Origin: Candidatus Saccharimonadota bacterium
GTDB lineage: Bacteria > Patescibacteriota > Saccharimonadia > Saccharimonadales > Saccharimonadaceae
Direction: 5' to 3'
Length of the DNA: 64,000 bases
Assembly (NCBI GenBank): GCA_017404325.1
Contig: JAFRCO010000015.1
Span: 25,805-89,804 of the forward strand
Below are positions 1-7,504 of the stretch, in pieces. How positions within the stretch are numbered: the first letter of the stretch is position 1; every line of letters begins with the position of its first letter. Below the pieces are notes generated by a model. The model worked only from the letters and a program-made list of their open reading frames with translations. It ran no database searches and was not told where the DNA came from. The position numbers and the translations under genes were made by a program.

Positions 1-72
1 ATTGGTGATACGAGAATCGAGGGTTTTGATCGTCCGGCCATCAAAAGGGCTCTTGCGAAATTAGAAAAATAG
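1..72 (+). CDS. 3' end of an unidentified gene
   Basis: The window opens inside a reading frame that ends at TAG (70-72). The last 23 residues (IGDTRIEGFDRPAIKRALAK then LEK) are basic and helical-looking. This is too short to name a family. It sits 42 bases upstream of the L32 gene on the same strand. Confidence 0.45.
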   Translation: MGDTRIEGFDRPAIKRALAKLEK

Positions 73-114
73 TGGTAAAATGAATAAAATTATCTATTAA
101 ATTTAAGGAGCAAA

Positions 115-273
115 ATGCCTGAACCTAAGAAACAAAGTAGCCCACGTAAGACTGGGCTTCGTAGGAGTCATCTTAGGCTTGAACTTGCAAAAAGGGTAAA
201 TAAAGTTTCCCCGGTCAAAGCTTTCGAGACTAAGAAGAAGACCCCAAATTTAAAAGTTAAAACTAATAAATAA
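115..273 (+). CDS. rpmF: 50S ribosomal protein L32 (zinc-free form)
   Basis: A 52-residue basic protein beginning MPEPKKQSSPRKTGLRRSHL, the typical N-terminus of L32, a small protein of the large ribosomal subunit. The paired CxxC motifs of zinc-binding L32 are absent and there is no cysteine at all, so this is the C-minus form. The start is set by AAGGAG seven bases upstream. nusB follows 18 bases after the stop, consistent with co-transcription. Its identity rests on the N-terminal motif, size and context. Confidence 0.85.
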   Translation: MPEPKKQSSPRKTGLRRSHLRLELAKRVNKVSPVKAFETKKKTPNLKVKTNK

Positions 274-291
274 AAGAGAAGATTTAAAAAT

Positions 292-822
292 ATGGCAAGT
301 AATCGACATTTAGGTAGAGTTATAGTTCTACAAAGTTTATATGAATATGAATTAAGAACTCTCGCAAAAGACCCAGAAGTCGATTTGGACATTATTGTTG
401 CAAAAAATATTGAGCCATACGAGAAGGCGTTAGGAGATACGGAATTTGTATACAATTTAGCGCGAAATGTGGCTGAAAATTTTGAAATTTTAGATACTGC
501 GCTCGCCCCAATGGCGCCGGAATGGCCGATTGAGTCGATTGCAGCAATCGATCGAAATGTTCTACGGATGGGGCTTTATGAACTTTCGGAATGTGGGGAT
601 TCAATCCCGCCGAAAGTAGCCATTAACGAAGCGGTTGAGCTCGCTAAAGCGTTCGGAAGTGAGAATTCCTCGAAATTTGTGAACGGAGTTCTCGGAACGG
701 CGTACAAAAAGCTCGGAATTGTTGAAGAGAAAAAAGATGAATCAGGATCTAAGACCGTCGATGGAACCGACGGCGAGGAGAGCACTGAAGGTACCGGAAG
801 CGCTGCCGACGGAAAGAGTTAA
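292..822 (+). CDS. nusB: Transcription antitermination factor NusB
   Basis: 176 residues. NusB binds boxA RNA together with S10 (NusE) and prevents premature termination in rRNA operons. The start ASNRHLGRVIVLQSLYEYEL matches the family's R-x6-LQ-x-LYxxE signature. The middle (ESIAAIDRNVLRMGLYEL) and end (PPKVAINEAVELAKAFGSEN, then SSKFVNGVLGTAYKKL) are the conserved all-helical core. Beyond about residue 147 the family normally stops. Here a low-complexity Lys/Glu/Gly/Ser tail of about 30 residues follows and overlaps the start of the Nudix gene in another frame. Confidence 0.93.
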   Translation: MASNRHLGRVIVLQSLYEYELRTLAKDPEVDLDIIVAKNIEPYEKALGDTEFVYNLARNVAENFEILDTALAPMAPEWPIESIAAIDRNVLRMGLYELSECGDSIPPKVAINEAVELAKAFGSENSSKFVNGVLGTAYKKLGIVEEKKDESGSKTVDGTDGEESTEGTGSAADGKS

Positions 823-1315
823 AGAATCGGCCCTCGATAAAATTAAGTCCGCTGTCTTTCGCAAGAAGGCGGCGATTCAGGAGATTGTCCGTGAACCGAC
901 CTCAGGCGGGATTGTTTTTCGATTTACGCCAGATAAGAAGGATATCGAAATTTTGTTGATTCAAGATTCAAAGGAGAGATGGACGATCCCGAAAGGGCAT
1001 ATCGAACCGGGAGAAACGGCGAAAGTGACAGCAAGGCGAGAAATTGAGGAAGAAACGGGTTTAAGAAACGTTTCGATTTTGACCTGGCTCGGGAAGATTC
1101 ACTTTAAATATCGTAGACTAGATAAGTTGGTTTTAATGACGACTCAGATATATCTTGTACAGGCATTAGACGAGCGAGAAAAACCGACGCCGGAGAAGTG
1201 GATGAAAGGGATTAAGTGGTTTTCGTTTACGGATGCACTCGAAGTAATTGAATATGAAGATATTGAAAAATTGATGCTGATTGCGAAGAAAAAAATTCGT
1301 GTAGGCGATTATTAA
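737..1315 (+). CDS. Nudix family hydrolase
   Basis: The Nudix box is intact at 1000-1071: a glycine, five residues, glutamate, seven residues, then REIEEETG, the Mg-binding and catalytic core. These enzymes cleave nucleoside diphosphates linked to another moiety (mutagenic NTPs, ApnA, ADP-ribose). The layout, PTSGGIVFRF before the box and a KWMKGIKWFS strand after it, resembles the small diadenosine-polyphosphate or MutT-like group, but the substrate cannot be read from sequence. Start uncertain: TTG at 719, ATG at 737 (AAGAG-rich leader, chosen) and ATG at 761 are all in frame. Every choice overlaps the nusB tail. rnc follows after 12 bases. Confidence 0.88.
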   Translation: MNQDLRPSMEPTARRALKVPEALPTERVKESALDKIKSAVFRKKAAIQEIVREPTSGGIVFRFTPDKKDIEILLIQDSKERWTIPKGHIEPGETAKVTARREIEEETGLRNVSILTWLGKIHFKYRRLDKLVLMTTQIYLVQALDEREKPTPEKWMKGIKWFSFTDALEVIEYEDIEKLMLIAKKKIRVGDY

Positions 1316-1327
1316 ATAGGAGGATAA

Positions 1328-2041
1328 ATGGATATAAATGCATATCAAGAGTTTGCGAAAGAAAAACTCGGGTTTTCTTTTAAAGACATTAATTTATTAG
1401 TAACAGCTTTGACTCATCGAAGTTATGTTAATGAACATAAGACGACACATGAACATAACGAAAGATTAGAGTTTTTAGGGGACGCTGTTCTAGAATTAGT
1501 TTCTTCAGATTTTTTGTACCGGAATTACGACGAACCTGAGGGAATTATGACGGCGCTCCGGGCAGCCTTAGTTCGAACCGAGTCAATCGGTGCGGCGGGG
1601 AAAGAACTCGGATACGAGCCGTTAGTTAGGTTATCTAGAGGTGAGAAACAGGGTTCGGAACGGGCACATGAAGTAATCTTAGCGGATTGTTTTGAGGCGG
1701 TGATTGGGGCGATTTATCTAGATCAGGGTTATGAAGCGGCGAAGGAGTTTATCTCCAAGCACATTTTGGTGAAAATTGATGAAATTTTAGAGGAGGGGAG
1801 TTGGCGTGATCCGAAATCGTATGTACAGGAATTGGCGCAGAAAATTGATGGGGTAACGCCGGTTTATCGGACCTTAAAAGAGGAAGGCCCGGATCATGAT
1901 AAGAAGTTCACGGTGGGGGTTTACGTTGGCAATGATTTAAAGGGGACAGGAACTGGGCATTCAAAACAAGAGGCCCAAACGGCTGCGGCGCGTGAAGGGG
2001 TGAAAAAATACCGCGTTCTAGAGAATAAGCATAAGGCTTAA
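1328..2041 (+). CDS. rnc: Ribonuclease III
   Basis: 237 residues, full length. RNase III cuts double-stranded RNA during rRNA maturation and mRNA turnover. The catalytic signature NERLEFLGDAVLEL lies at residues 44-57, and the second metal-binding segment LADCFEAVIGAIYL at about 118-131. The C-terminal dsRNA-binding domain (about 161-231) starts at DPKSYVQELAQ and includes the conserved GTGTGHSKQEAQTAAA helix. An AGGAGG seven bases upstream fixes the start. It ends the rpmF-nusB-Nudix-rnc run. Confidence 0.97.
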   Translation: MDINAYQEFAKEKLGFSFKDINLLVTALTHRSYVNEHKTTHEHNERLEFLGDAVLELVSSDFLYRNYDEPEGIMTALRAALVRTESIGAAGKELGYEPLVRLSRGEKQGSERAHEVILADCFEAVIGAIYLDQGYEAAKEFISKHILVKIDEILEEGSWRDPKSYVQELAQKIDGVTPVYRTLKEEGPDHDKKFTVGVYVGNDLKGTGTGHSKQEAQTAAAREGVKKYRVLENKHKA

Positions 2042-2042
2042 C

Positions 2043-2071
2043 TTGACTTTTTAGGGTAAGTATGCTATAAT
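2043..2071 (+). promoter_or_regulatory. Promoter with extended -10
   Basis: TTGACT (2043-2048), a 17-base spacer and TATAAT (2066-2071) preceded by TGC. It drives the unknown gene at 2134. The TGCTATAAT form recurs at most host promoters in this window. Confidence 0.8.
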
Positions 2072-2133
2072 TAAAGTATGGTGTTTGTTGCTGCCAAAAA
2101 ACACTAAATAATACCTAGAAGGGGGGAATAAAA

Positions 2134-2793
2134 ATGGCAGAGCAGGTTAGAAGCATTGAAGAAATTCTTCAGGAAATGTTTATTGGTGTTGAAAAAAACA
2201 CCAGGAATGGAAAAAAGGTCAGAGAAAGATCGTCTCTGATGAAGTTGGCTGATTTGCAAGAAATAGCCGACGAGATGGATCTTCATTTGTGCCGTGGGTT
2301 ACCTTTAGATTTGCTGAAGGGGAATGATTTGGTTTATTTCTCCAAGAGATTTATGGAGAAAGGAGTGAATGTTTACTATGCGTCACTTGAAGATAAACAA
2401 AAGGCTCGGAAAAAACTCGGGTTTGCCATCCAGAGCTGTCTCGAAAGGAATGAAAGGCTCATCAATGAGCTGAATCAGGCTTTGAGAGAAAAAGGACTCG
2501 ATGAGATTAAAGAAGTTAGAAAATTTCTAGATTTTCTAACTTATAATCCTCAGCAAAGAAGAAATGGAGAGGGGAATCCTTTATTTGAAAAGCCTCCTTA
2601 TAGTCATGTTCCGATTATTTATTATCAGAACAGAGAAGACTATAAAGCTTTTAAGGAAGAGATTAGAAGCCTTCTCAAGTCCGGAAAGATGGTTTCTATG
2701 CAAGATGTGTATAGAAATGTTTCTGACAAGCGCAAGATGAAGCAACTTAAAAACAATATTGCTCGTCGTGCGAGTAATGCAGTCATACTTTAA
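2134..2793 (+). CDS. Conserved-looking protein of unknown function
   Basis: 219 residues, family not recognised. It is mostly charged and helical (for example AQLxIQSCLERNERLINELN-like helices around residues 95-120), without signal peptide, membrane segment or obvious catalytic motif. The C-terminus is strongly basic (KRKMKQLKNNIARRAS), which would suit RNA or ribosome binding, but that is only inference. It has its own strong promoter at 2043, a good AGAAGGGGGG ribosome-binding site and its own terminator, so it is a single-gene transcription unit between rnc and rpsP. Confidence 0.75.
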   Translation: MAEQVRSIEEILQEMFIGVEKNTRNGKKVRERSSLMKLADLQEIADEMDLHLCRGLPLDLLKGNDLVYFSKRFMEKGVNVYYASLEDKQKARKKLGFAIQSCLERNERLINELNQALREKGLDEIKEVRKFLDFLTYNPQQRRNGEGNPLFEKPPYSHVPIIYYQNREDYKAFKEEIRSLLKSGKMVSMQDVYRNVSDKRKMKQLKNNIARRASNAVIL

Positions 2794-2798
2794 CCTGT

Positions 2799-2836
2799 AA
2801 GGGTCCACGTAAATGTGGACCCCTTTTCTTTTTTTA
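2799..2836 (+). terminator. Rho-independent terminator of the unknown gene
   Basis: Stem GGGTCCAC / GTGGACCC around a short AT loop, followed by TTTTCTTTTTTT. Confidence 0.88.
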
Positions 2837-2882
2837 AAAAATATGCTAAAATAGTTGAGATATTAATTTTTAAGGAGAAAAA

Positions 2883-3296
2883 ATGCTAGCGATTCGCATG
2901 CAACGTAATGGCCGGTCACATTATCCAACGTACCGGATAGTCGTCCAAGAAGCGCGGCGCCACCCACTTTCGGGTCGCATTGTAGCTGAGGTCGGCAAAT
3001 TTAATCCTGCGACTAAAGCTCTTACTTTAGACAAGGAAGCGGTGGAAAAATATCTTAAGAATGGGGCTCAACCTTCAAGTCGGGTAGCTTTCATCTTAAA
3101 GAAAAATGGTGTTAAATTACCGAAATGGTACAAAGAAGTGCCAGCGAAGAAATCAGTAGCAAAGCATGCTGACAAACTTCGTAAGAATCAGCCGAAGGAA
3201 GAAGCTCCGGCTGAGACTCCAGTAGAAGAGCCGGCGGTAGAGGCTCCGGTCGAGGCGCCTATTGAAACACCTGCAGAAACACCAGAACAAGCATAA
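2883..3296 (+). CDS. rpsP: 30S ribosomal protein S16
   Basis: 137 residues. The S16 core is at residues 1-85, starting MLAIRMQRNGRSHYPTYRIV and containing EVGKFNPATKAL. S16 is an assembly protein of the small subunit. A C-terminal extension rich in Pro, Ala and Glu (PAETPVEEPAVEAP style) adds about 45 residues to the usual length; such acidic tails recur on ribosomal genes here. A promoter with TGCTAAAAT (TAAAAT 2847-2852) and AAGGAG precede it. It is followed by its own terminator and then the KH gene, its usual neighbour. Confidence 0.96.
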   Translation: MLAIRMQRNGRSHYPTYRIVVQEARRHPLSGRIVAEVGKFNPATKALTLDKEAVEKYLKNGAQPSSRVAFILKKNGVKLPKWYKEVPAKKSVAKHADKLRKNQPKEEAPAETPVEEPAVEAPVEAPIETPAETPEQA

Positions 3297-3298
3297 GA

Positions 3299-3328
3299 AA
3301 AAATAGTCCCACAAATGGGACTATTTTT
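3299..3328 (+). terminator. Terminator after rpsP overlapping the next promoter
   Basis: A 13-bp perfect stem AAAAATAGTCCCA / TGGGACTATTTTT with loop CAAA. The T-run runs straight into TGCTATAAT (-10 at 3333-3338) of the KH gene, so terminator and promoter abut. Confidence 0.92.
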
Positions 3329-3367
3329 GTGCTATAATTATGTTTGTAATAACTTCAAGGAGAAAAA

Positions 3368-3784
3368 ATGGCTACTATTGACCAACAATTCGTAGAATAC
3401 ATCGTAAAAACTTTAGTCAACAATCCCGATAAGGTAGCAGTTGATCGAAAAATTGATGAAAAAGGTGTTTTACTTAGCTTGACCGTCGATCCAGAAGACG
3501 TTGGACGAGTCATCGGTAAAAGAGGTGTAACAGCGCAGGCTATTCGAGTCTTGTTAAGAGCTCTCGGTACTAAACAGGACGCAAGATTTAATCTTAAAAT
3601 CGTAAATACAGACGAAGGTGGAGAGACGAAGCGAGAAGAAAAACCAGTAGAAGCGAAGCCGGCGAAAGAACCGGAAGAAGCTGAGGAAGAAGATGAAGTC
3701 GAAGAATCGGAAGAAGAAACTTCTTCGGAATTGGCGGAAAAAACTCGTGCAGAACTTGCCGATTTAGATGATTTAGATATCTAA
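3368..3784 (+). CDS. khpA: KH-domain RNA-binding protein (KhpA/YlqC family)
   Basis: 138 residues. The first 80 are the KhpA/YlqC KH domain: a start like VEYIVKTLVNNPDKVAV and the RNA-binding GRVIGKRGVTAQAIRVLL helix-loop containing the GxxG motif (GKRG). Family members act as small RNA chaperones, often with KhpB, and their gene usually follows rpsP as here. The family is normally 75-80 residues. The rest here is a very acidic Glu/Lys tail (EEAEEEDEVEESEEE) ending in ADLDDLDI. Promoter and AAGGAG site lie in the 70-base gap after rpsP. Confidence 0.92.
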   Translation: MATIDQQFVEYIVKTLVNNPDKVAVDRKIDEKGVLLSLTVDPEDVGRVIGKRGVTAQAIRVLLRALGTKQDARFNLKIVNTDEGGETKREEKPVEAKPAKEPEEAEEEDEVEESEEETSSELAEKTRAELADLDDLDI

Positions 3785-3794
3785 TTAACAGAGG

Positions 3795-3823
3795 AAAATA
3801 GCCCCTTTAAGGGGCTATTTTTT
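3795..3823 (+). terminator. Terminator after the KH gene
   Basis: Stem AAAATAGCCCC / GGGGCTATTTT with loop TTTAA, then Ts. Confidence 0.92.
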
Positions 3824-3835
3824 ATGAAAAAGTAC

Positions 3836-3863
3836 TTGATTTTTTTAGTCGCTTATGTATAAT
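3836..3863 (+). promoter_or_regulatory. rpoB upstream promoter P1
   Basis: TTGATT (3836-3841), 16 bases, TATAAT (3858-3863). Transcripts start upstream of the structured leader. Confidence 0.72.
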
Positions 3864-3868
3864 AGAGT

Positions 3869-3960
3869 ATAAGCTAACTGCGAGTCGGCTTGTAAAACAC
3901 AATAAGAAGTTGAGAGCTTATCTATGTCTAGAAATCCGTCTTATTTTAGACGGTTTTTTG
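3869..3960 (+). promoter_or_regulatory. rpoB leader RNA with attenuator-like terminator
   Basis: Directly after P1 the RNA can form ATAAGCT-AACT (3869-3879) paired with AGTT-gag-AGCTTAT (3908-3921), an 11-bp stem with a three-base GAG bulge that could be kink-turn-like. Then comes a compact terminator CCGTCT / AGACGG (3936-3941 / 3948-3953) followed by six Ts. A stem plus terminator in front of rpoBC suggests attenuation, for example by a ribosomal protein. No known leader class was recognised. rplJ/rplL, usual neighbours of rpoB, are absent here. Confidence 0.55.
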
Positions 3961-3971
3961 GTTGTTTTGTA

Positions 3972-4000
3972 TTGATTTTATTTATGAGGTGTGCTAAACT
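3972..4000 (+). promoter_or_regulatory. rpoB downstream promoter P2
   Basis: TTGATT (3972-3977), 17 bases, TAAACT (3995-4000) with TGC before it. It lies after the attenuator, so P2 transcripts escape it. Between P2 and rpoB another hairpin (TAATCTT / AAGATTA) is present near 4074-4096. Confidence 0.62.
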
Positions 4001-4122
4001 TGGTTTTAAGAAGTAGTGTGCCTTATTTTTGTAATCTTATGGATGTGGCGAGTCTAGGGGAGGAATAGGGCAGTAATCTTCGGCGCTAAAGATTATACTA
4101 ACACTAATAAAAAAGAGGTAGA

Positions 4123-7100
4123 ATGGTTACAAAACCGAAGGTAGGTGAGAGAGTATTTTTCACCGAAGGTGACCAAGCTTTGCCTATTCCGGATCTTACA
4201 GCACACCAAAAAGATTCGTGGGCAGACTTTGTCAAGAACGGACTTCGAGAGGTTTTTGCCGAGCTTAATCCAATTGACGATTACACTGGCCAAAAATTAT
4301 CACTCCGTTTTAAAGATTATTATTTTAAAGATCCAAAGGAGACAGAACAAGAGGCGAAATACAATCTTGCAACTTATGAAGCTCCTTTGCACGTCTTAGT
4401 CGAGCTTGAAAATAAGACGACTGGCGAGAAAAAAGAACAGGACATCTATTTTGGAGATTATCCATGGATGACCGAAAGAGCAACCTTTATTATTAACGGC
4501 ACGGAACGTGTGATTGTTTCGCAGTTGATTCGTTCGGCTGGGGTGTTCTTCAATTCGGAAACGATTGGATTGAAGCGTTATTATGGCGCTAAGGTAATTC
4601 CGGGTAGAGGTGCTTGGCTCGAGTTCGAAACTGCGGCGAACGGAGCGATTTATGTAAAAATCGATCGTCGACGCAAAATTCCAGTCACGACTTTCCTAAG
4701 AGCTTTAGGTCTTTCGAAGTCGGATATTAAATCAAAATTCGAAAAAATCGATAATGGCGAAAAAAGCTATATTGATATAACTTTCGAAAAGGATACGACT
4801 TCAAGTCAAGGTGAAGCGCTTCTCGAGGTTTATCGAAAACTTCGCCCAGGTGATCTTGCGACGGTTGAAAACGCAAAATCAATGATTGAGCGTACCTTCT
4901 TTGATCCGAAGCGTTACGACTATTCGAATGTAGGACGCTTTAAGATTAATCGTCGACTTCATTTCGACACGCCAAATAAGCCAGAGTTTAGAACTCTTCA
5001 GATGGATGATGTGGTTGCGATTGTGGCGGAAATTATTCGTCTTAATAACACTCAAGAACCAGCAGACGATATCGATTCTTTGTCGAATCGTCGCGTTAAG
5101 TTAGTCGGGGAACTTGTACAAAGACAATTTAGATTAGGTATGCTTCGTTTACAACGAAATATTCTTGATAGAATGTCAATGGCAAATCCGGAAGATGTGA
5201 CTCCGTCACAACTTCTTAATTCACGTCCAGTGGTGGCAGCCGTGAAAGAATTCTTTGCTACCTCACAACTTTCACAGCTCATGGATGAAGTAAACCCGTT
5301 CTCGGAGCTTGCACACAAGCGCCGTCTAAGCTCGATGGGTCCTGGTGGTCTTACTCGTGAACGTGCTGGATTTGATGTACGTGATGCGCACCCAACGCAC
5401 TATGGTCGTATTTGTACGGTCGAGACGCCGGAAGGTGGAAACGTCGGTTTGGTGCTTAACTTTGCAACTTATGCTCGCATTAATGAGTATGGCTTCATCG
5501 AAGCTCCTTATCGTGTTGTTAAAAACGGTAAGGTAACCGACGAAGTTGTTTACATGGATGCAGATACCGAAAACGATATGATCATCGCGGACGCATCAGT
5601 TAAAGTAGATAAAAATGGTAAATTTGTTGAAGAATGGGTTTCGGCTCGTGTACATGGAACCCCGTCTCAAGTAGAATCGAAGAATGTGACGCACATTGAT
5701 GCGGCGCACAAAGAGATTCTTGGTGTTTCGGCAAGCTTGATTCCGTTCGTTGAGAAAAACCGTGTTGATCGTTCTTTGATGGCCTGCGCAATGCAGAAAC
5801 AGGCAGTTCCTCTGCTTAGGAACGATAATCCGGTAGTCGGAACTGGTATTGAGCGTGAAGTCGCTAAAAACACTTCACAGCTAGTGATGGCCACTGGAGC
5901 TGGTACGGTTAAGAAAGCTGATGGTGTTTCAGTAATCGTAACTTACGATAAGGGCGGAGATGTAGAATACAAGTTACAACACTTTGAGAAAACGAATGAT
6001 GACCGTTGTTATAATCAACGTGTTGTAGTTCGACGTGGACAGAAAGTGAAAAAAGGTGATGCCATTATTGAAGGAGCATCGATTAATGATGGCGAGTTAG
6101 CGCTTGGCCGAGATTTACTAGTTGCATTTATGCCATGGCGTGGTTACAACATGGATGACGCAATTGTGATTTCGAATCGATTAGTTGAAGATGATACTTT
6201 GACTTCGATCAACATTAAAGATTTTGATGTTGAAGTACGCGAAACTAAACTCGGTCCGGAACAAGTGACTAGGGATATTCCGAATGTTTCGGAACATTCT
6301 CTAAGACACCTTGGTGAAGACGGCATTGTTACAGTCGGTGCCGAAGTTAAGAATGGCGATATTTTAGTCGGCAAAATTACTCCGAAAGGTGAGCAGGAAT
6401 TAAGCTCTGAAGAAAGATTACTTCGCGCAATCTTTGGTGAGAAAGCGAAAGATGTACGTGATACTTCAGTTCGCATGAACGGTTCTTCGACTGGTAAAGT
6501 AGTTGATGTTCGTGTTTACACGAGAGAACAAGGCCATGAACTTAAGGCTGGCGTCTTAATGCAAATTAAGATTTTCGTAGCAGAAATGCGTAAGATTGGT
6601 GTTGGCGATAAGTTAGCCGGTCGTCACGGTAACAAAGGTGTGGTATCGAGAGTACTTCCAATTGAGGATATGCCATTTATGGCAGATGGTACGCCGATTG
6701 ACATCGTGCTTAGCCCGATGGGCGTTCCTTCGCGTATGAATCTTGGACAGTTGTTTGAAACTCACCTAGGTATGGCAGCGAAAGCCTTAGGTTATAAGGT
6801 TGCAACTCCGTCATTTAACGGTGTTCCGGATGAAAAGATTTCGGAAGAATTGAAGAAGGCTGGATTTGCAGAAGATGGTAGAGTACAACTTTACGATGGT
6901 CTAACTGGTGAACCATTTAACGAAAGAACTTCGGTTGGCGTGATGCATATGTTGAAGCTTCACCACATGGTTGAAGATAAGATTCATGCTCGTTCAACTG
7001 GTCCTTATACAATGGTTACCCAACAGCCGCTCGGTGGTAAGGCACAAAATGGTGGTCAGCGTTTCGGGGAAATGGAGGTCTGGGCACTTGAGGCTTACGG

Positions 7101-7503
7101 TGCAGCAACTACTCTCCAGGAGATGCTCACGATTAAGTCAGATGATGTCTACGGACGTGCAAAAGCGTACGAAGCGATCATTAAACATGAACCGATTGAA
7201 GGGCCGAAGCTTCCAGAAGGCTTTAACGTTCTCGTAAAAGAATTGCAAGGTCTCGGGCTTAAAGTCGACCTTCTTGACCATGGCGAATCGGCAGACGCTG
7301 GTGATGTAATTGAAAAGACATCAAGAGAAATTGAAAAAAGTAAAGATGATCAGTCCATCTATGATCAACATAAAAAAGAGACTGAGCCGCAAATCTTAGA
7401 CCTCGATGATGCAGAAGCCGAGGCAATGATGGCGGACGAGGGGATAGAAATAACGGAGATTGACGAAGAAGATGGCACAGTTGATCTCGGAGAGGAGTTC
7501 TAA
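4123..7503 (+). CDS. rpoB: DNA-directed RNA polymerase beta subunit
   Basis: 1126 residues, complete, on the short side for the family. The rifampicin-pocket segment (about residues 385-412) reads SQLMDEVNPFSELAHKRRLS, then SMGPGGL, with the residues usually mutated in resistance (Q, D, H, S) in their sensitive forms. GDKLAGRHGNKGVVS (about 827) and QPLGGKAQNGGQRFGEMEVW (about 966) are the conserved active-site and C-terminal clamp regions. The C-terminal tail is acidic. Start follows AAAAGAGGT. rpoC begins two bases after the stop. Confidence 0.98.
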   Translation: MVTKPKVGERVFFTEGDQALPIPDLTAHQKDSWADFVKNGLREVFAELNPIDDYTGQKLSLRFKDYYFKDPKETEQEAKYNLATYEAPLHVLVELENKTTGEKKEQDIYFGDYPWMTERATFIINGTERVIVSQLIRSAGVFFNSETIGLKRYYGAKVIPGRGAWLEFETAANGAIYVKIDRRRKIPVTTFLRALGLSKSDIKSKFEKIDNGEKSYIDITFEKDTTSSQGEALLEVYRKLRPGDLATVENAKSMIERTFFDPKRYDYSNVGRFKINRRLHFDTPNKPEFRTLQMDDVVAIVAEIIRLNNTQEPADDIDSLSNRRVKLVGELVQRQFRLGMLRLQRNILDRMSMANPEDVTPSQLLNSRPVVAAVKEFFATSQLSQLMDEVNPFSELAHKRRLSSMGPGGLTRERAGFDVRDAHPTHYGRICTVETPEGGNVGLVLNFATYARINEYGFIEAPYRVVKNGKVTDEVVYMDADTENDMIIADASVKVDKNGKFVEEWVSARVHGTPSQVESKNVTHIDAAHKEILGVSASLIPFVEKNRVDRSLMACAMQKQAVPLLRNDNPVVGTGIEREVAKNTSQLVMATGAGTVKKADGVSVIVTYDKGGDVEYKLQHFEKTNDDRCYNQRVVVRRGQKVKKGDAIIEGASINDGELALGRDLLVAFMPWRGYNMDDAIVISNRLVEDDTLTSINIKDFDVEVRETKLGPEQVTRDIPNVSEHSLRHLGEDGIVTVGAEVKNGDILVGKITPKGEQELSSEERLLRAIFGEKAKDVRDTSVRMNGSSTGKVVDVRVYTREQGHELKAGVLMQIKIFVAEMRKIGVGDKLAGRHGNKGVVSRVLPIEDMPFMADGTPIDIVLSPMGVPSRMNLGQLFETHLGMAAKALGYKVATPSFNGVPDEKISEELKKAGFAEDGRVQLYDGLTGEPFNERTSVGVMHMLKLHHMVEDKIHARSTGPYTMVTQQPLGGKAQNGGQRFGEMEVWALEAYGAATTLQEMLTIKSDDVYGRAKAYEAIIKHEPIEGPKLPEGFNVLVKELQGLGLKVDLLDHGESADAGDVIEKTSREIEKSKDDQSIYDQHKKETEPQILDLDDAEAEAMMADEGIEITEIDEEDGTVDLGEEF

Positions 7504-7504
7504 G

